64,000 bases of DNA. It comes from Flavobacterium sp. N2270 (GTDB taxonomy: Bacteria; Bacteroidota; Bacteroidia; Flavobacteriales; Flavobacteriaceae). Within the stretch, counting starts at the first letter, position 1; every line of letters begins with the position of its first letter. Location of the stretch: NCBI RefSeq assembly GCF_025947225.1, contig NZ_CP110005.1:248001-312000 (forward strand). Reading direction: 5' to 3'. Below, one piece after another: positions 36,371 through 49,329 of this stretch. The translations under genes and the position numbers were made by a program. The notes beneath the pieces were generated by a model. The model was given only the letters and a program-made list of their open reading frames with translations, made no database searches and was not told where the DNA came from.

Positions 36371-37441
36371 TTATAAATTATAGTGAAAAACTTTTCCTGA
36401 ACAATGATCCTTATTTGCTCCAGTAACTGACGATAATACATTAATTTCATTACGCAATTTTAAAACTCCTAGTAATGCAAAAACAAGTGCTTCTTTAAAC
36501 TCTAACGTAACTTTATCAGGAATAACAATATTAATTTCAGGCAAATAACTTTGCATTCGTTCAATTAAAAAATCGTTATAAGCTCCTCCTCCAGTTACTA
36601 AAAGTGATGTATCTCCTCGAGATATTGAGCTACTTATTTGAAAAGCAACATGTTCTACAAATGTTCGCAACAAATCAATTTCAGAAATCTTATATTTAGA
36701 AATTAACGGTAATATGATTTCATTGACAAATTCAATTCCTAGTGATTTTGGATAAGGCAATTTATAAAAAGGTAAGCCATTCAATTCGGCTAATAACTTA
36801 GTATTTAAATTTCCACTTCTTGCTAAACTACCTCTATCGTCATAAGCAAAACCTAATTTATTTGCATACAAATTCATCACAGTATTAACAGGTGAAATAT
36901 CAAATGCAATTCTACGTGAATTTTCTTCAAATGAAATATTCGAAAATCCACCTAAATTCAAACAATATTCATATTGAGAAAACAACAAACGATCGCCAAT
37001 AGGCACTAATGGCGCTCCTTGACCACCAAATTCAACATCTTGAACTCTAAAATCACAAACTACATTTTGCTTAAGCAAAGTATATAGTTTCTCAAGATTA
37101 CCTATTTGAAGTGTAAATCCATTTTGTGGTTGATGTAAAACTGTGTGTCCATGAGAAGCAACTGCATCAATTTCAACAATAGAATACTTCAAAATAAAAG
37201 AATTTATTATTCTAGCCAATTCTTCCGTGTAAGATTCATTTAAATCTAACAGCTCTTGTTTTGAAGAATTTACAGCACTTGACAACAGATTAAACCAATA
37301 GTCTGAATAAGGAATAGTTTCCGAAAAATGAATATCAAAATCCCACTTATCAGAATATGTTAAGGTTACATAAACCAAATCTACACCATCTAACGATGTG
37401 CCCGACATTACGCCAACAACCTGATAACTATCTTTAAACAT
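36371..37441 (-). CDS. anmK: Anhydro-N-acetylmuramic acid kinase
   Basis: 356 residues. The nucleotide-binding GVMSGTSLDGVDL is at residues 10-22 and the LVTGGGAYNDFLIERM block is near the C-terminus. It opens and phosphorylates 1,6-anhydro-MurNAc during cell-wall recycling in the cytoplasm. It is divergent from the acyl-CoA dehydrogenase gene. The likely NamZ enzyme at 48.1 kb acts in the same general process. Confidence 0.95.
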   Translation of the reverse strand: MFKDSYQVVGVMSGTSLDGVDLVYVTLTYSDKWDFDIHFSETIPYSDYWFNLLSSAVNSSKQELLDLNESYTEELARIINSFILKYSIVEIDAVASHGHTVLHQPQNGFTLQIGNLEKLYTLLKQNVVCDFRVQDVEFGGQGAPLVPIGDRLLFSQYEYCLNLGGFSNISFEENSRRIAFDISPVNTVMNLYANKLGFAYDDRGSLARSGNLNTKLLAELNGLPFYKLPYPKSLGIEFVNEIILPLISKYKISEIDLLRTFVEHVAFQISSSISRGDTSLLVTGGGAYNDFLIERMQSYLPEINIVIPDKVTLEFKEALVFALLGVLKLRNEINVLSSVTGANKDHCSGKVFHYNL

Positions 37442-37462
37442 GGGTTAAAATTACAAATTACT

Positions 37463-37494
37463 ATTGAAAAATTGCTAATTAATAAGTACATTTG
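37463..37494 (+). promoter_or_regulatory. Promoter of the acyl-CoA dehydrogenase gene
   Basis: ATTG at 37463-37466, a 20-base spacer and TACATTTG at 37487-37494, followed by a leader of about 33 bases before the ATG at 37533. Confidence 0.5.
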
Positions 37495-37532
37495 AAAACT
37501 TTTATAAAATACACCAACTTTATTAATATACT

Positions 37533-38672
37533 ATGGATTTTAAATTAACCGAAGAGCAATTAATGATTCAGCAAGCTGCTAGAGATTTTGCTCAAACAGA
37601 ATTATTACCTGGAGTAATAGAAAGAGACGAACACTCAAAATTTCCTACTGAACAAGTTAAAATGATGGCTGATTTAGGTTTCATGGGAATGATGGTTGAC
37701 CCAAAATATGGTGGAGCTGGTTTAGACAGTGTTTCTTATGTTTTAGCAATGGAAGAAATTGCAAAAGTGGATGCATCTGCAGCAGTAATCATGTCGGTTA
37801 ATAATTCACTAGTGTGTGCTGGATTAGAAAAATACGGCTCGGAAGAACAAAAAGTTAAATATTTAACACCACTTGCTAAAGGAGAAGTTATTGGAGCATT
37901 TTGTTTATCAGAGCCAGAAGCAGGTTCTGATGCAACTTCTCAAAGAACAACTGCAATTGATAAAGGCGACCATTATTTATTAAACGGTACAAAAAACTGG
38001 ATTACAAATGGTGGAACAGCATCTACTTATTTAGTAATTGCTCAAACGGATGCTGCAAAAGGTCACAAAGGAATTAACGTTCTTATTGTAGAAAAAGGAA
38101 TGCCAGGTTTTGAAGTAGGACCTAAAGAAAAGAAAATGGGAATTCGTGGTTCTGATACACATACTTTATTATTTAATGATGTAAAAGTTCCTAAAGAAAA
38201 TAGAATTGGTGCAGACGGATTCGGATTTGCATTCGCAATGTCAACACTAAACGGAGGAAGAATAGGAATTGCTTCTCAAGCTTTAGGAATCGCTCAAGGT
38301 GCTTACGAATTAGCTTTAAAATATGCTCAAGAGCGTGTAACTTTCGGAAAACCAATTTTCCAACACCAAGCAATCGCTTTCAAATTAGCAGATATGCATG
38401 TTAAAATAACTGCTGCTAGATTATTAATTCACAAAGCTGCTGCCGAAAAAGATGCTGGTGAAGATATTGCTCATTCTGGTGCAATGGCAAAATTATACGC
38501 TTCTGAAATTGCCTTAGAAGTAGCTAATGATGCAGTACAAATTCACGGCGGAAATGGATATGTAAGCGAATACCACGTAGAAAGAATGATGCGTGATTCT
38601 AAAATCACACAAATTTACGAAGGAACTTCAGAAATTCAACGTATTGTAATTTCAAGAGGATTAGTAAAATAA
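37533..38672 (+). CDS. Acyl-CoA dehydrogenase
   Basis: 379 residues, the normal length. GAFCLSEPEAGSDA contacts FAD, and the catalytic base is Glu363 in QIYEGTSEIQRIVI near the C-terminus. It oxidises acyl-CoA to trans-2-enoyl-CoA; the position of Glu363 is that of short/medium-chain enzymes. Monocistronic with promoter and terminator of its own; codon use is that of an abundant protein. Confidence 0.95.
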   Translation: MDFKLTEEQLMIQQAARDFAQTELLPGVIERDEHSKFPTEQVKMMADLGFMGMMVDPKYGGAGLDSVSYVLAMEEIAKVDASAAVIMSVNNSLVCAGLEKYGSEEQKVKYLTPLAKGEVIGAFCLSEPEAGSDATSQRTTAIDKGDHYLLNGTKNWITNGGTASTYLVIAQTDAAKGHKGINVLIVEKGMPGFEVGPKEKKMGIRGSDTHTLLFNDVKVPKENRIGADGFGFAFAMSTLNGGRIGIASQALGIAQGAYELALKYAQERVTFGKPIFQHQAIAFKLADMHVKITAARLLIHKAAAEKDAGEDIAHSGAMAKLYASEIALEVANDAVQIHGGNGYVSEYHVERMMRDSKITQIYEGTSEIQRIVISRGLVK

Positions 38673-38693
38673 GCTAACGCTAATAAATATTAT

Positions 38694-38723
38694 AAAGTCC
38701 GATTTTTAAGTCGGACTTTTTTT
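38694..38723 (+). terminator. Intrinsic terminator after the acyl-CoA dehydrogenase gene
   Basis: AAAGTCCGA (38694-38702) pairs with TCGGACTTT (38711-38719) around an 8-base loop, followed by T to 38723. It is 21 bases after the stop. Confidence 0.88.
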
Positions 38724-38730
38724 ATGCTGT

Positions 38731-38817
38731 GCCCTCCACTTCGTTACGGTCGGGCTATACGCTATATCTTTTACTCCATTTGCATTTCATAAAAGGATGC
38801 CGCTGCTATCCCTCACA
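38731..38817 (-). repeat. Dispersed palindromic repeat, copy B (inverted)
   Basis: Its reverse complement contains AGCGGCATCCTTTTAT and TAAAAGATATAGCG, the same two blocks as copies A and C. It lies immediately behind the acyl-CoA dehydrogenase terminator. Outer flanks are GGGATAGC and TATAGCCCG. Confidence 0.7.
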
Positions 38818-38859
38818 GAAAATCGTACAAGAGACAAAAATTTATTATAAATTAGCATT

Positions 38860-39759
38860 ATGAAAATAAAAGATTTAAAATACTTTGTAGTTTTCTTAAT
38901 TATAATCTCTTGTAATGAGTTATCAAGAGAAAATGAATTTTACTCGTCAGGAAATATAAAAACCTTACATGAATATAAAGGCAATAAATTATTAAAATCT
39001 ACTTTTTATTATGATAATAATGAAATAAAATATAAAGAGCTATTTTATAAATCAAAATATGATAGTTTAGTATATTATTATGATAACGGGAATGTTTTTA
39101 AAAAAGGAAAGAAAAACAAAGAAGGATTACATTTTGGAATTTGGAATTATTACACAAGAGAAGGTTATTTGAGTAATTCGAAAGAATTTTTATTAATTAA
39201 TAATAGCTGGAGCAAAGGCAATTGGCTAAACCAAAGTGTCTATCTTAATAAGAAAGGTGATACAATGTATTATGGAAATAATAAATTTAACATTTATGAC
39301 CAAGAAGAATTCAAGAAAGAATCAGAAGGTGAAAAAACTTCTTTTTTTGTAAGGTTTCATAAAAATAACATTAGTGACACAATAAGTATTTCAGAACCTT
39401 TTAGTTCAATTGCAGAAGATGGATTTCCAATGTGGGAAAAAGCTAATTCAGAAAGCTATATTGTTTTAGCAAAAGAAAAAAACAATTTCAATAGTGATTT
39501 TTCAAATGAAAATACAGTTAAACTAGATACATTTATTTGTCTTGAAAAAGATAAATTCAATCAAGGAATTTTACCAAATGTAAATAAAAAACATACTGTA
39601 GTCTTTGGTAGATGGTTTGATACACCTGGTAAAAAGTATTTGAGAGGGTATATGGTAGAACATTATAAAAGAAAAGCAACTCCTAATGACAGTGTTAGAG
39701 GAGAAACAAGACGAACATATTTTGAAAAAATAATTTATGTTAAAGACACAATTAATTGA
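38860..39759 (+). CDS. Putative lipoprotein with MORN-like repeats
   Basis: 299 residues. The N-terminal hydrophobic segment ends in IIISC with Cys18 as the likely lipid site. Residues about 28 to 110 contain irregular Tyr/Gly/Asn-rich units (YSSGNIKTLHEY, YYDNGNVFKKGK, GIWNYYTREGYL) similar to the MORN variant repeats of Bacteroidota lipoproteins, often involved in surface or toxin-related functions. The C-terminal half is not recognised. Codon use is AT-rich and the gene stands between a dispersed repeat and the SpoU gene. Confidence 0.7.
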   Translation: MKIKDLKYFVVFLIIISCNELSRENEFYSSGNIKTLHEYKGNKLLKSTFYYDNNEIKYKELFYKSKYDSLVYYYDNGNVFKKGKKNKEGLHFGIWNYYTREGYLSNSKEFLLINNSWSKGNWLNQSVYLNKKGDTMYYGNNKFNIYDQEEFKKESEGEKTSFFVRFHKNNISDTISISEPFSSIAEDGFPMWEKANSESYIVLAKEKNNFNSDFSNENTVKLDTFICLEKDKFNQGILPNVNKKHTVVFGRWFDTPGKKYLRGYMVEHYKRKATPNDSVRGETRRTYFEKIIYVKDTIN

Positions 39760-39789
39760 AAACAATAAAAACACTTTGTACTTTACCTC

Positions 39790-40248
39790 ATGAATGATAA
39801 TTTTATAACCGAGTACTTCGGTATTGGCATACAAAACGGTAAAACTCCAGAAAATTTAGGTGTTTTATGGCGTTCTGCACAAAATTTAGGTGCTAGTTAC
39901 ATTTTCACCATAGGAAATAGATATGCCAAACAAGCTTGTGATACCCATAATGCAGTAAAATCATTACCTTATTTTCATTATGAATCCTTTGAAGATTTTT
40001 ACAAAAACTTACCAAAAGGTGCACGATTAGTTGGCGTAGAACTAGATGAAAACGCAACTGATTTAGAAACCTTTGAACACCCAAGACGTTGTGTCTATTT
40101 ATTAGGGGCAGAAGATCATGGACTATCAAAAAAAGCGATAGAAAAATGTCATTATTTGGTAAAATTTAAGTCCGAAAAAAGTTTAAATGTTTCCGTTGCT
40201 GGCAGTATTGTACTTTACGATAGAGGAATAAACAAACCTAGACAGTAA
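39790..40248 (+). CDS. SpoU (TrmH) family RNA methyltransferase
   Basis: 152 residues, the short single-domain form. Motif 1 is around NLGVLWRSAQNLG, motif 2 is VYLLGAEDHGLS, and motif 3 is SLNVSVAGSIVLYD, together forming the trefoil-knot SAM site. It methylates the 2'-O of a tRNA or rRNA nucleotide; the target cannot be assigned (TrmL-like wobble activity is possible given the size). It follows the lipoprotein gene by 30 bases. Confidence 0.92.
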   Translation: MNDNFITEYFGIGIQNGKTPENLGVLWRSAQNLGASYIFTIGNRYAKQACDTHNAVKSLPYFHYESFEDFYKNLPKGARLVGVELDENATDLETFEHPRRCVYLLGAEDHGLSKKAIEKCHYLVKFKSEKSLNVSVAGSIVLYDRGINKPRQ

Positions 40249-40415
40249 TAATTATATAAAACATTACAATATTAAAAAACAGAGCTGGTAAAGGAATCGA
40301 CAAAACATTGCAAATACTGATAAAGTAACTAACAGAATATTAAACCATGGAACAAGAACTGATATTGATAAAATGGAGGAAAATACTGTAAAAGGACATA
40401 AATAATTAAAAAGAT

Positions 40416-40619
40416 ATGAGTTTAGTAAATTTAGTTTTAAGTTTAGTTTTACTTTGCGCTGGAATTTATATTTTGTATGGTATATATAAGAAGCTATCGT
40501 CAAATCCAGGTACAAATACGAGCGGTGTGATTGCAGGAGTAGGATTTATTTATTTAGGATTTATGGGAGTTATAAACAAAATAAATATTATAGAATTAAT
40601 TAAAGAGATTTTTAATTAA
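40416..40619 (+). CDS. Small hypothetical membrane protein, 67 residues
   Basis: Two hydrophobic segments (residues about 4-24 and 36-57) with a Gly/Ser/Asn-rich turn between, as in small two-helix proteins. I do not recognise a family. It is read on the same strand as the SpoU gene, 167 bases behind it. An antisense frame (40264-40515) overlaps but has no plausible composition. Confidence 0.5.
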   Translation: MSLVNLVLSLVLLCAGIYILYGIYKKLSSNPGTNTSGVIAGVGFIYLGFMGVINKINIIELIKEIFN

Positions 40620-40633
40620 ACCATAGTCTGATA

Positions 40634-40654
40634 GCTCGGATTTGTAGTCCGTGC
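40634..40654. repeat. REP-like palindrome
   Basis: GCTCGGATT, TGT and AGTCCGTGC form a 9-base-pair hairpin with one mismatch and a wobble pair. The core CGGATTTGTAGTCCG is a form common as dispersed palindromes in Bacteroidota genomes. No transposase is nearby. Confidence 0.4.
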
Positions 40655-40677
40655 CTACAAAGTAATTAAAGAAACAT

Positions 40678-40707
40678 AGGCGAGCAATTAAAACGGTTCG
40701 CCTTTTT
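40678..40707 (+). terminator. Probable terminator after the 67-residue gene
   Basis: AGGCGAGC (40678-40685) pairs with GTTCGCCT (40696-40703), eight base pairs including one G-T, followed by T to 40707. Confidence 0.6.
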
Positions 40708-40828
40708 CAATCCTACAAAACAAATACTAAATCCAATTCTTAATTCATAACACCAAACCACAACACAATTTAAAGCTTCTTAGAACGCAATATCTATTTC
40801 GTTTGGTATAATAATTAATGTATTTCTT

Positions 40829-40909
40829 TGTCACCCTGACGCAAGGAAGGGTCACACCAGTAGCTAAACAGTATAAATTCAAGTAATTTAATGAGATTCC
40901 TCATTTCTA
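40829..40909. repeat. Degenerate copy of a GTCACCCTGA-type dispersed repeat
   Basis: TGTCACCCTGAC...GGAAGGGTCACACC followed by a TAAACAGTATAAATT segment and ATGAGATTCCTC. Repeats with this start and end are common between genes in Flavobacteria; here the middle is shortened and the closing palindrome is missing. Confidence 0.4.
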
Positions 40910-40924
40910 AAAACCCACATAAAA

Positions 40925-40957
40925 CAAAAAACCCCGTTCGTTAGAACAGGGTTTTTA
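40925..40957 (-). terminator. Terminator of the rRNA operon
   Basis: On the minus strand AAAACCCTGTTC pairs with GAACGGGGTTTT around TAAC, followed by a T run. It lies just after the 5S gene. Confidence 0.9.
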
Positions 40958-40962
40958 AAAGA

Positions 40963-41070
<108 letters not shown>

Positions 41071-41194
41071 AGAGGTTAAATTGCTTTAGGCAATTTTTTC
41101 AAGTTTAATTATCAATTATTAATTGTTAATTATCCATTGAATAATATCTTAACATACTGAGACAAGAAAATCATGTTTGTATAGAAAGTTTCTC

Positions 41195-41214
41195 CCTCCC
41201 ACCGAAGTGGGAGG
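41195..41214 (-). other. UUCG-capped hairpin in the 23S-5S spacer
   Basis: An 8-base-pair perfect stem CCTCCCAC/GTGGGAGG. On the transcribed strand the loop is TTCG closed by C-G, the unusually stable UUCG tetraloop. It lies just after the 23S end, so a processing or folding role is plausible. Confidence 0.6.
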
Positions 41215-41221
41215 AAAATGT

Positions 41222-44098
<2,877 letters not shown>

Positions 44099-44249
44099 TT
44101 GTACTTGTTTTATTAAATATCCTACATAAGTAGAATACCCAAAAATTTGTGCTTTCTATATATTTAATATATTTTCTTTTCTCAATATGTCAATGAACTT
44201 GTGGCGCGTCGCCACTGACAATAATGCCAGTTTTAACGTATAGCCGTTG

Positions 44250-44325
<76 letters not shown>

Positions 44326-44403
44326 TTTTAAATCCAAAATTATGAATTCAGAATTATGAATTGTGAATCCCAACTTCTAGAATTTCCTTATAAGTTAAAA
44401 AAG

Positions 44404-44477
44404 TAGTCCCGGGCAGACTCGAACTGCCGACCCCTACATTATCAGTGTAGTACTCTAACCAGCTGAGCTACGAGACT
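44404..44477 (-). tRNA. tRNA-Ile (anticodon GAT)
   Basis: 74 bases. Acceptor AGTCTCG pairs with CGGGACT. The anticodon stem CTACA/TGTAG encloses CTGATAA. It is the first tRNA after 16S, the usual order in rRNA operons. Confidence 0.95.
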
Positions 44478-44561
44478 CTGTTTTTTACTTATATTGTATT
44501 ATTTGAACTAACAGCGAGAGTAATCCCCAATCAATAAAGAACCTATTCTTTATCTTTCTCT

Positions 44562-46077
<1,516 letters not shown>

Positions 46078-46246
46078 GTAGTGTTTTTAATATTGTACGA
46101 TAAAGGCTAGGTTTATTTCTTAATCTCTTAAGTCTTACTCTCTTATTTTTTACAATCTAAATCCGAAGATCTAAATCGTGCTGTCAATCCAATATGTCTA
46201 TGAACGTGTCATTCTTTTTATTATCGCTTGTTTCTCAAAGCGGGTG

Positions 46247-46277
46247 CAAAAGTACAACTTCTTTTTAATCTCACAAG
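46247..46277 (-). promoter_or_regulatory. rRNA promoter P3 (nearest to 16S)
   Basis: On the minus strand CTTG (46274-46277), 19 bases and TACTTTTG (46247-46254), followed by CACCCGC. About 170 bases before the 16S start. Confidence 0.8.
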
Positions 46278-46359
46278 TGTTTTTGAAAAAAAAATTAAAT
46301 TTTTTATTTCTTATCCACTTACTCAATAATTCTCAGAACGTCGCCACAATTGCGGGCTG

Positions 46360-46390
46360 CAAAGGTAAAACCTTTTTTGACTCTGGCAAA
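46360..46390 (-). promoter_or_regulatory. rRNA promoter P2
   Basis: TTTG (46387-46390), 19 bases and TACCTTTG (46360-46367), followed by CAGCCCGC. An A-tract of about ten bases upstream may serve as an UP-like element. Confidence 0.85.
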
Positions 46391-46482
46391 CTTTTTTTGA
46401 AAAAAAATTTTCTTTTTTACCAGCCGTTAACCCTAAGTTAACTTATCAATAAATGTAATGAACTTGCCTTTGAATGCGGGTG

Positions 46483-46513
46483 CAAAAGTAGCACCTTTTC
46501 TCATTCCCGCAAA
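46483..46513 (-). promoter_or_regulatory. rRNA promoter P1 (farthest)
   Basis: TTTG (46510-46513), 19 bases and TACTTTTG (46483-46490), followed by CACCCGC, as in P3. Confidence 0.85.
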
Positions 46514-46784
46514 CCTTTTTTAATCTATTTTTTAAAGTATTTTTCTATCCTTTGATTACAAGATACTTACAAATCAAAAAAAATCAATTTTAAATTTTAA
46601 GTGCAAGAACAAATACAAGTTTTAAATGCTAATCTCTAGTTTTAAATACAAGTTCAAGAAACAGATTCAAGAAGAAAATTCATGTTTCAAACACAAAAAT
46701 TAAATGAAATTGTTTTAAAAAACAACTTTAATACTTTATATATAGTATACAAATAAACAATTTACAACTCAAACAAACCCGCCA
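46514..46784. other. Gene-free AT-rich stretch upstream of the rRNA promoters
   Basis: I see no gene, tRNA or strong hairpin here. It has A- and T-runs next to P1 that may bend DNA, and a loosely repeated AAATACAAGTT-like word at about 46615 and 46660. Confidence 0.6.
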
Positions 46785-46864
46785 TAGCCCCGAGTGTAGC
46801 GGCATCCTTTTATTAATTTTCCCTGAAAATAATAAAAGATACAGCGGAAAGCGGGAATAAGCTA
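46785..46864 (+). repeat. Dispersed palindromic repeat, copy C
   Basis: Outer arms TAGCCCCG and CGGGAATAAGCTA; core AGCGGCATCCTTTTAT and ATAAAAGATACAGCGG, inverted around a short loop. The best-preserved copy in the window. It lies 10 bases from the end of the permease gene. Confidence 0.75.
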
Positions 46865-46874
46865 CTAAAAAAAA

Positions 46875-48107
46875 TTAATCGAATCGGATGGCTTTTACCG
46901 GAGAAATCTTAGTAATTATATAAGAAGGAATTAATAAAACCAGTAAACAAATTATTATTGTTCCTAGATTTAAAAGTAAAATGTGTAGAAGATTAATATC
47001 GACCTGAACTTCGCTTACGTAATAATTTTGTGGATTCAACTTAATTATTCCGAATGTTTTTTGAAGAAACAATAAAGCGAGTGCGATTAGATTACCAAAT
47101 AATAAGCCTCTTGAAATTAAATAAGCTGCGTTATACAAAAATATTTTTCGAATATTCCAGTTGTTTGCTCCCAATGCTTTTAAGATTCCAATCATTTGAG
47201 TACGCTCTAAAATAAGAACCAACAAGGCTACAATCATATTAATGGTTGCCACAACAATCATTACTATTAATATAACAACAATATTAAAATCGAATAGCTT
47301 AAGGAATTCGAAAATACTAAAGAATTTTTCCTCGATGGTTACACTATTATATGTAGGTGGAATTTCTTTATAGACTTTATCTCCAATTTCTTTAATTTGA
47401 GTGAAGTCGTTTATAAAAACTTCGAATGCTCCAATTTCATTTTTTTTCCACTTATTGATTCTCTGAACGTGACGAATATCACCTATAACATATGACGCAT
47501 CAAATTCTTGAAAACCCGAATTATATATTCCAACAATTTTGAAATTACGAAGGTTAGGCATTTTACCACTTTCCTTCATGAAAAACGTATTGAACTTATC
47601 GCCCAACTTTAAATGCAATCGATTTGCTAAATATTGAGAAATTAAAACCTCTTCGTTAAGTTCGTCTTTATAATTAGGCAAACGCCCTTCAATAATATAT
47701 TCTTTTATATTGGTCCAAACGTAATCTTTACCAACACCTTTTAATATAATTCCTTCAACCGAACTTTCTGTTCTGATAATTCCGGCTTTATTTGCGACTG
47801 CTTGAATATGATTTATTCCTTCAACCGTTTTGAACTTTGGATAAAAATCCTGATTAATAGATATAGGCTGGGTATGGACTTGAGATTGATTGTCGTCGAA
47901 ATTTGCAATTACGATATGTCCGTTAAAAGCAGCTACTTTTTCGCGAATTTTATTTTGCAAACCAATTCCTGTTGCAACAGAAACGATCATCATGATAATT
48001 CCAATTGCAATTGCTGTTATTGCAATTTTAATTATTGGAGAAGAAATACTACTTTTATAACTTTTAGCAGTAATTAATCGTTTTGCTATAAAATATTCTA
48101 AATTCAA
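46875..48107 (-). CDS. FtsX-like ABC transporter permease (LolC/LolE-like)
   Basis: About 410 residues from a TTG start at 48107 (NLEYFIAKRL), which is where relatives begin. An ATG further upstream at 48137 would add ten residues and overlap the divergent gene. It has one N-terminal helix (residues about 20-45 after SSISSPIIKIA), a large periplasmic domain, and three C-terminal helices with the ERTQMIGILKALGA segment typical of FtsX permeases. LolCDE moves lipoproteins to the outer membrane; no ATPase gene is adjacent. Copy C of the repeat lies behind its stop. Confidence 0.88.
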   Translation of the reverse strand: MNLEYFIAKRLITAKSYKSSISSPIIKIAITAIAIGIIMMIVSVATGIGLQNKIREKVAAFNGHIVIANFDDNQSQVHTQPISINQDFYPKFKTVEGINHIQAVANKAGIIRTESSVEGIILKGVGKDYVWTNIKEYIIEGRLPNYKDELNEEVLISQYLANRLHLKLGDKFNTFFMKESGKMPNLRNFKIVGIYNSGFQEFDASYVIGDIRHVQRINKWKKNEIGAFEVFINDFTQIKEIGDKVYKEIPPTYNSVTIEEKFFSIFEFLKLFDFNIVVILIVMIVVATINMIVALLVLILERTQMIGILKALGANNWNIRKIFLYNAAYLISRGLLFGNLIALALLFLQKTFGIIKLNPQNYYVSEVQVDINLLHILLLNLGTIIICLLVLLIPSYIITKISPVKAIRFD

Positions 48108-48114
48108 AATTATT

Positions 48115-49329
48115 ATGGTCTCTAAATTGATGCTCAAAAATACATTTTTATTCTCGTTTATACTTCTTTTTTCATGTGGAAATTCGGCAAAGCCTAAAGT
48201 TGAAAGTCAAAAGTTGAAAGTTGAAAATATTGAAACCAAATTAGATTTTAAAACTGGTGCTGATAATTTTGAAAAATACATTCCGCTTTTAGAAAATAAG
48301 AAAGTAGGAATTGTAACGAATCAAAGCGGGATTTTGACCAATAAAACGCATTTAGTTGATTTCTTGTTGACTAAAAAAATTAACGTTCAAAAAATATATG
48401 CTCCTGAACACGGTTTTAGAGGAACTGCTGATGCTGGCGAAGTGATTAAAGATGGGAAAGATACTAAAACAGGCTTACCTATAATTTCTCTTTACGGAAA
48501 TAATAAAAAACCAAAACCAGAGCAATTAGAAGGAATTGATATTATGGTTTTTGATTTGCAAGATGTTGGCGCTCGTTTTTACACCTATATATCTTCTTTG
48601 CATTATGTAATGGAAGCTTGTGCTGAAAATAATATTCCGCTGATAGTTTTAGACCGACCAAATCCGAATGGTGGAATTGTAGACGGACCGATTTTAGAAA
48701 AAGAGTTTACAAGTTTTGTAGGAATGCACCCAATTCCGGTTTTACATGGAATGACAATTGGCGAATATGCTAAAATGATTAATGGTGAAAAATGGTTACA
48801 AAACGAAACACAATGTGATCTGAGTGTAATTCCTTGTGAGAATTATAAAAGAACTATGTTTTATGATTTATTGGTAAAACCTTCGCCAAATTTACCAAAT
48901 GCACAATCGATAAATTTATATGCAAGTTTGTGCTTTTTTGAAGGAACGAATGTAAGCGTTGGTCGCGGAACAGATAAACAATTTCAAATTTACGGTTCAC
49001 CATATCTTAACAAAGGCGCATTTAGTTTTACGCCACAGCCTAACGAAGGCGCAAAAGACCCAACTTATAATGGAAAGCTTTGTTATGGTGAAGATTTAAC
49101 TAAAATTGAACCTGTAAAACAATTGGAATTAAAATGGTTGATGAAAGCTTATGCTGAAACTACTGACAAATCGAAGTTTTTTAATTCGTTTTTTACCAAA
49201 TTAGCCGGAACGAAAAAACTACAAGAACAAATTGAAAAAGGTATTTCTGAAAATGAAATTAGAGCTTCTTGGCAAAAAAGTTTGGTTGAATTTAAAGAAA
49301 TGAGAAGTAAGTATTTGATTTATGAGTAA
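48115..49329 (+). CDS. DUF1343 protein, exo-beta-N-acetylmuramidase NamZ type, lipoprotein
   Basis: 404 residues. A lipoprotein signal ends in LLFSC with Cys21. DUF1343 signatures include KKVGIVTNQSGI, YAPEHGFRGTADAGE, FDLQDVGARFYTYIS and DRPNPNGG. NamZ enzymes release MurNAc from the non-reducing end of muropeptides, here probably in the periplasm. The start is either 48115 or 48130. The 3' end overlaps the next gene by eight bases. Divergent from the LolC/E-like gene by seven bases. Confidence 0.9.
   Translation: MVSKLMLKNTFLFSFILLFSCGNSAKPKVESQKLKVENIETKLDFKTGADNFEKYIPLLENKKVGIVTNQSGILTNKTHLVDFLLTKKINVQKIYAPEHGFRGTADAGEVIKDGKDTKTGLPIISLYGNNKKPKPEQLEGIDIMVFDLQDVGARFYTYISSLHYVMEACAENNIPLIVLDRPNPNGGIVDGPILEKEFTSFVGMHPIPVLHGMTIGEYAKMINGEKWLQNETQCDLSVIPCENYKRTMFYDLLVKPSPNLPNAQSINLYASLCFFEGTNVSVGRGTDKQFQIYGSPYLNKGAFSFTPQPNEGAKDPTYNGKLCYGEDLTKIEPVKQLELKWLMKAYAETTDKSKFFNSFFTKLAGTKKLQEQIEKGISENEIRASWQKSLVEFKEMRSKYLIYE

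Larger units (their letters stand above)
40620..40962. other. Intergenic stretch of about 340 bases before the 5S gene end
   Basis: It contains no gene I can support. From left to right it holds an REP-like hairpin, a probable terminator, a plain AT-rich stretch (40710-40828) with nothing recognisable, a degenerate dispersed repeat, and the terminator of the rRNA operon. Confidence 0.7.

Noticed and set aside
40264..40515. An 83-codon frame on the minus strand
   Set aside because: It overlaps the 67-residue gene in antisense, is low-complexity, and lacks a plausible start region.
46178..46441. An 87-codon frame on the plus strand
   Set aside because: It is antisense to the three rRNA promoters, and its residues are low-complexity Phe/Lys/Leu from A/T runs.
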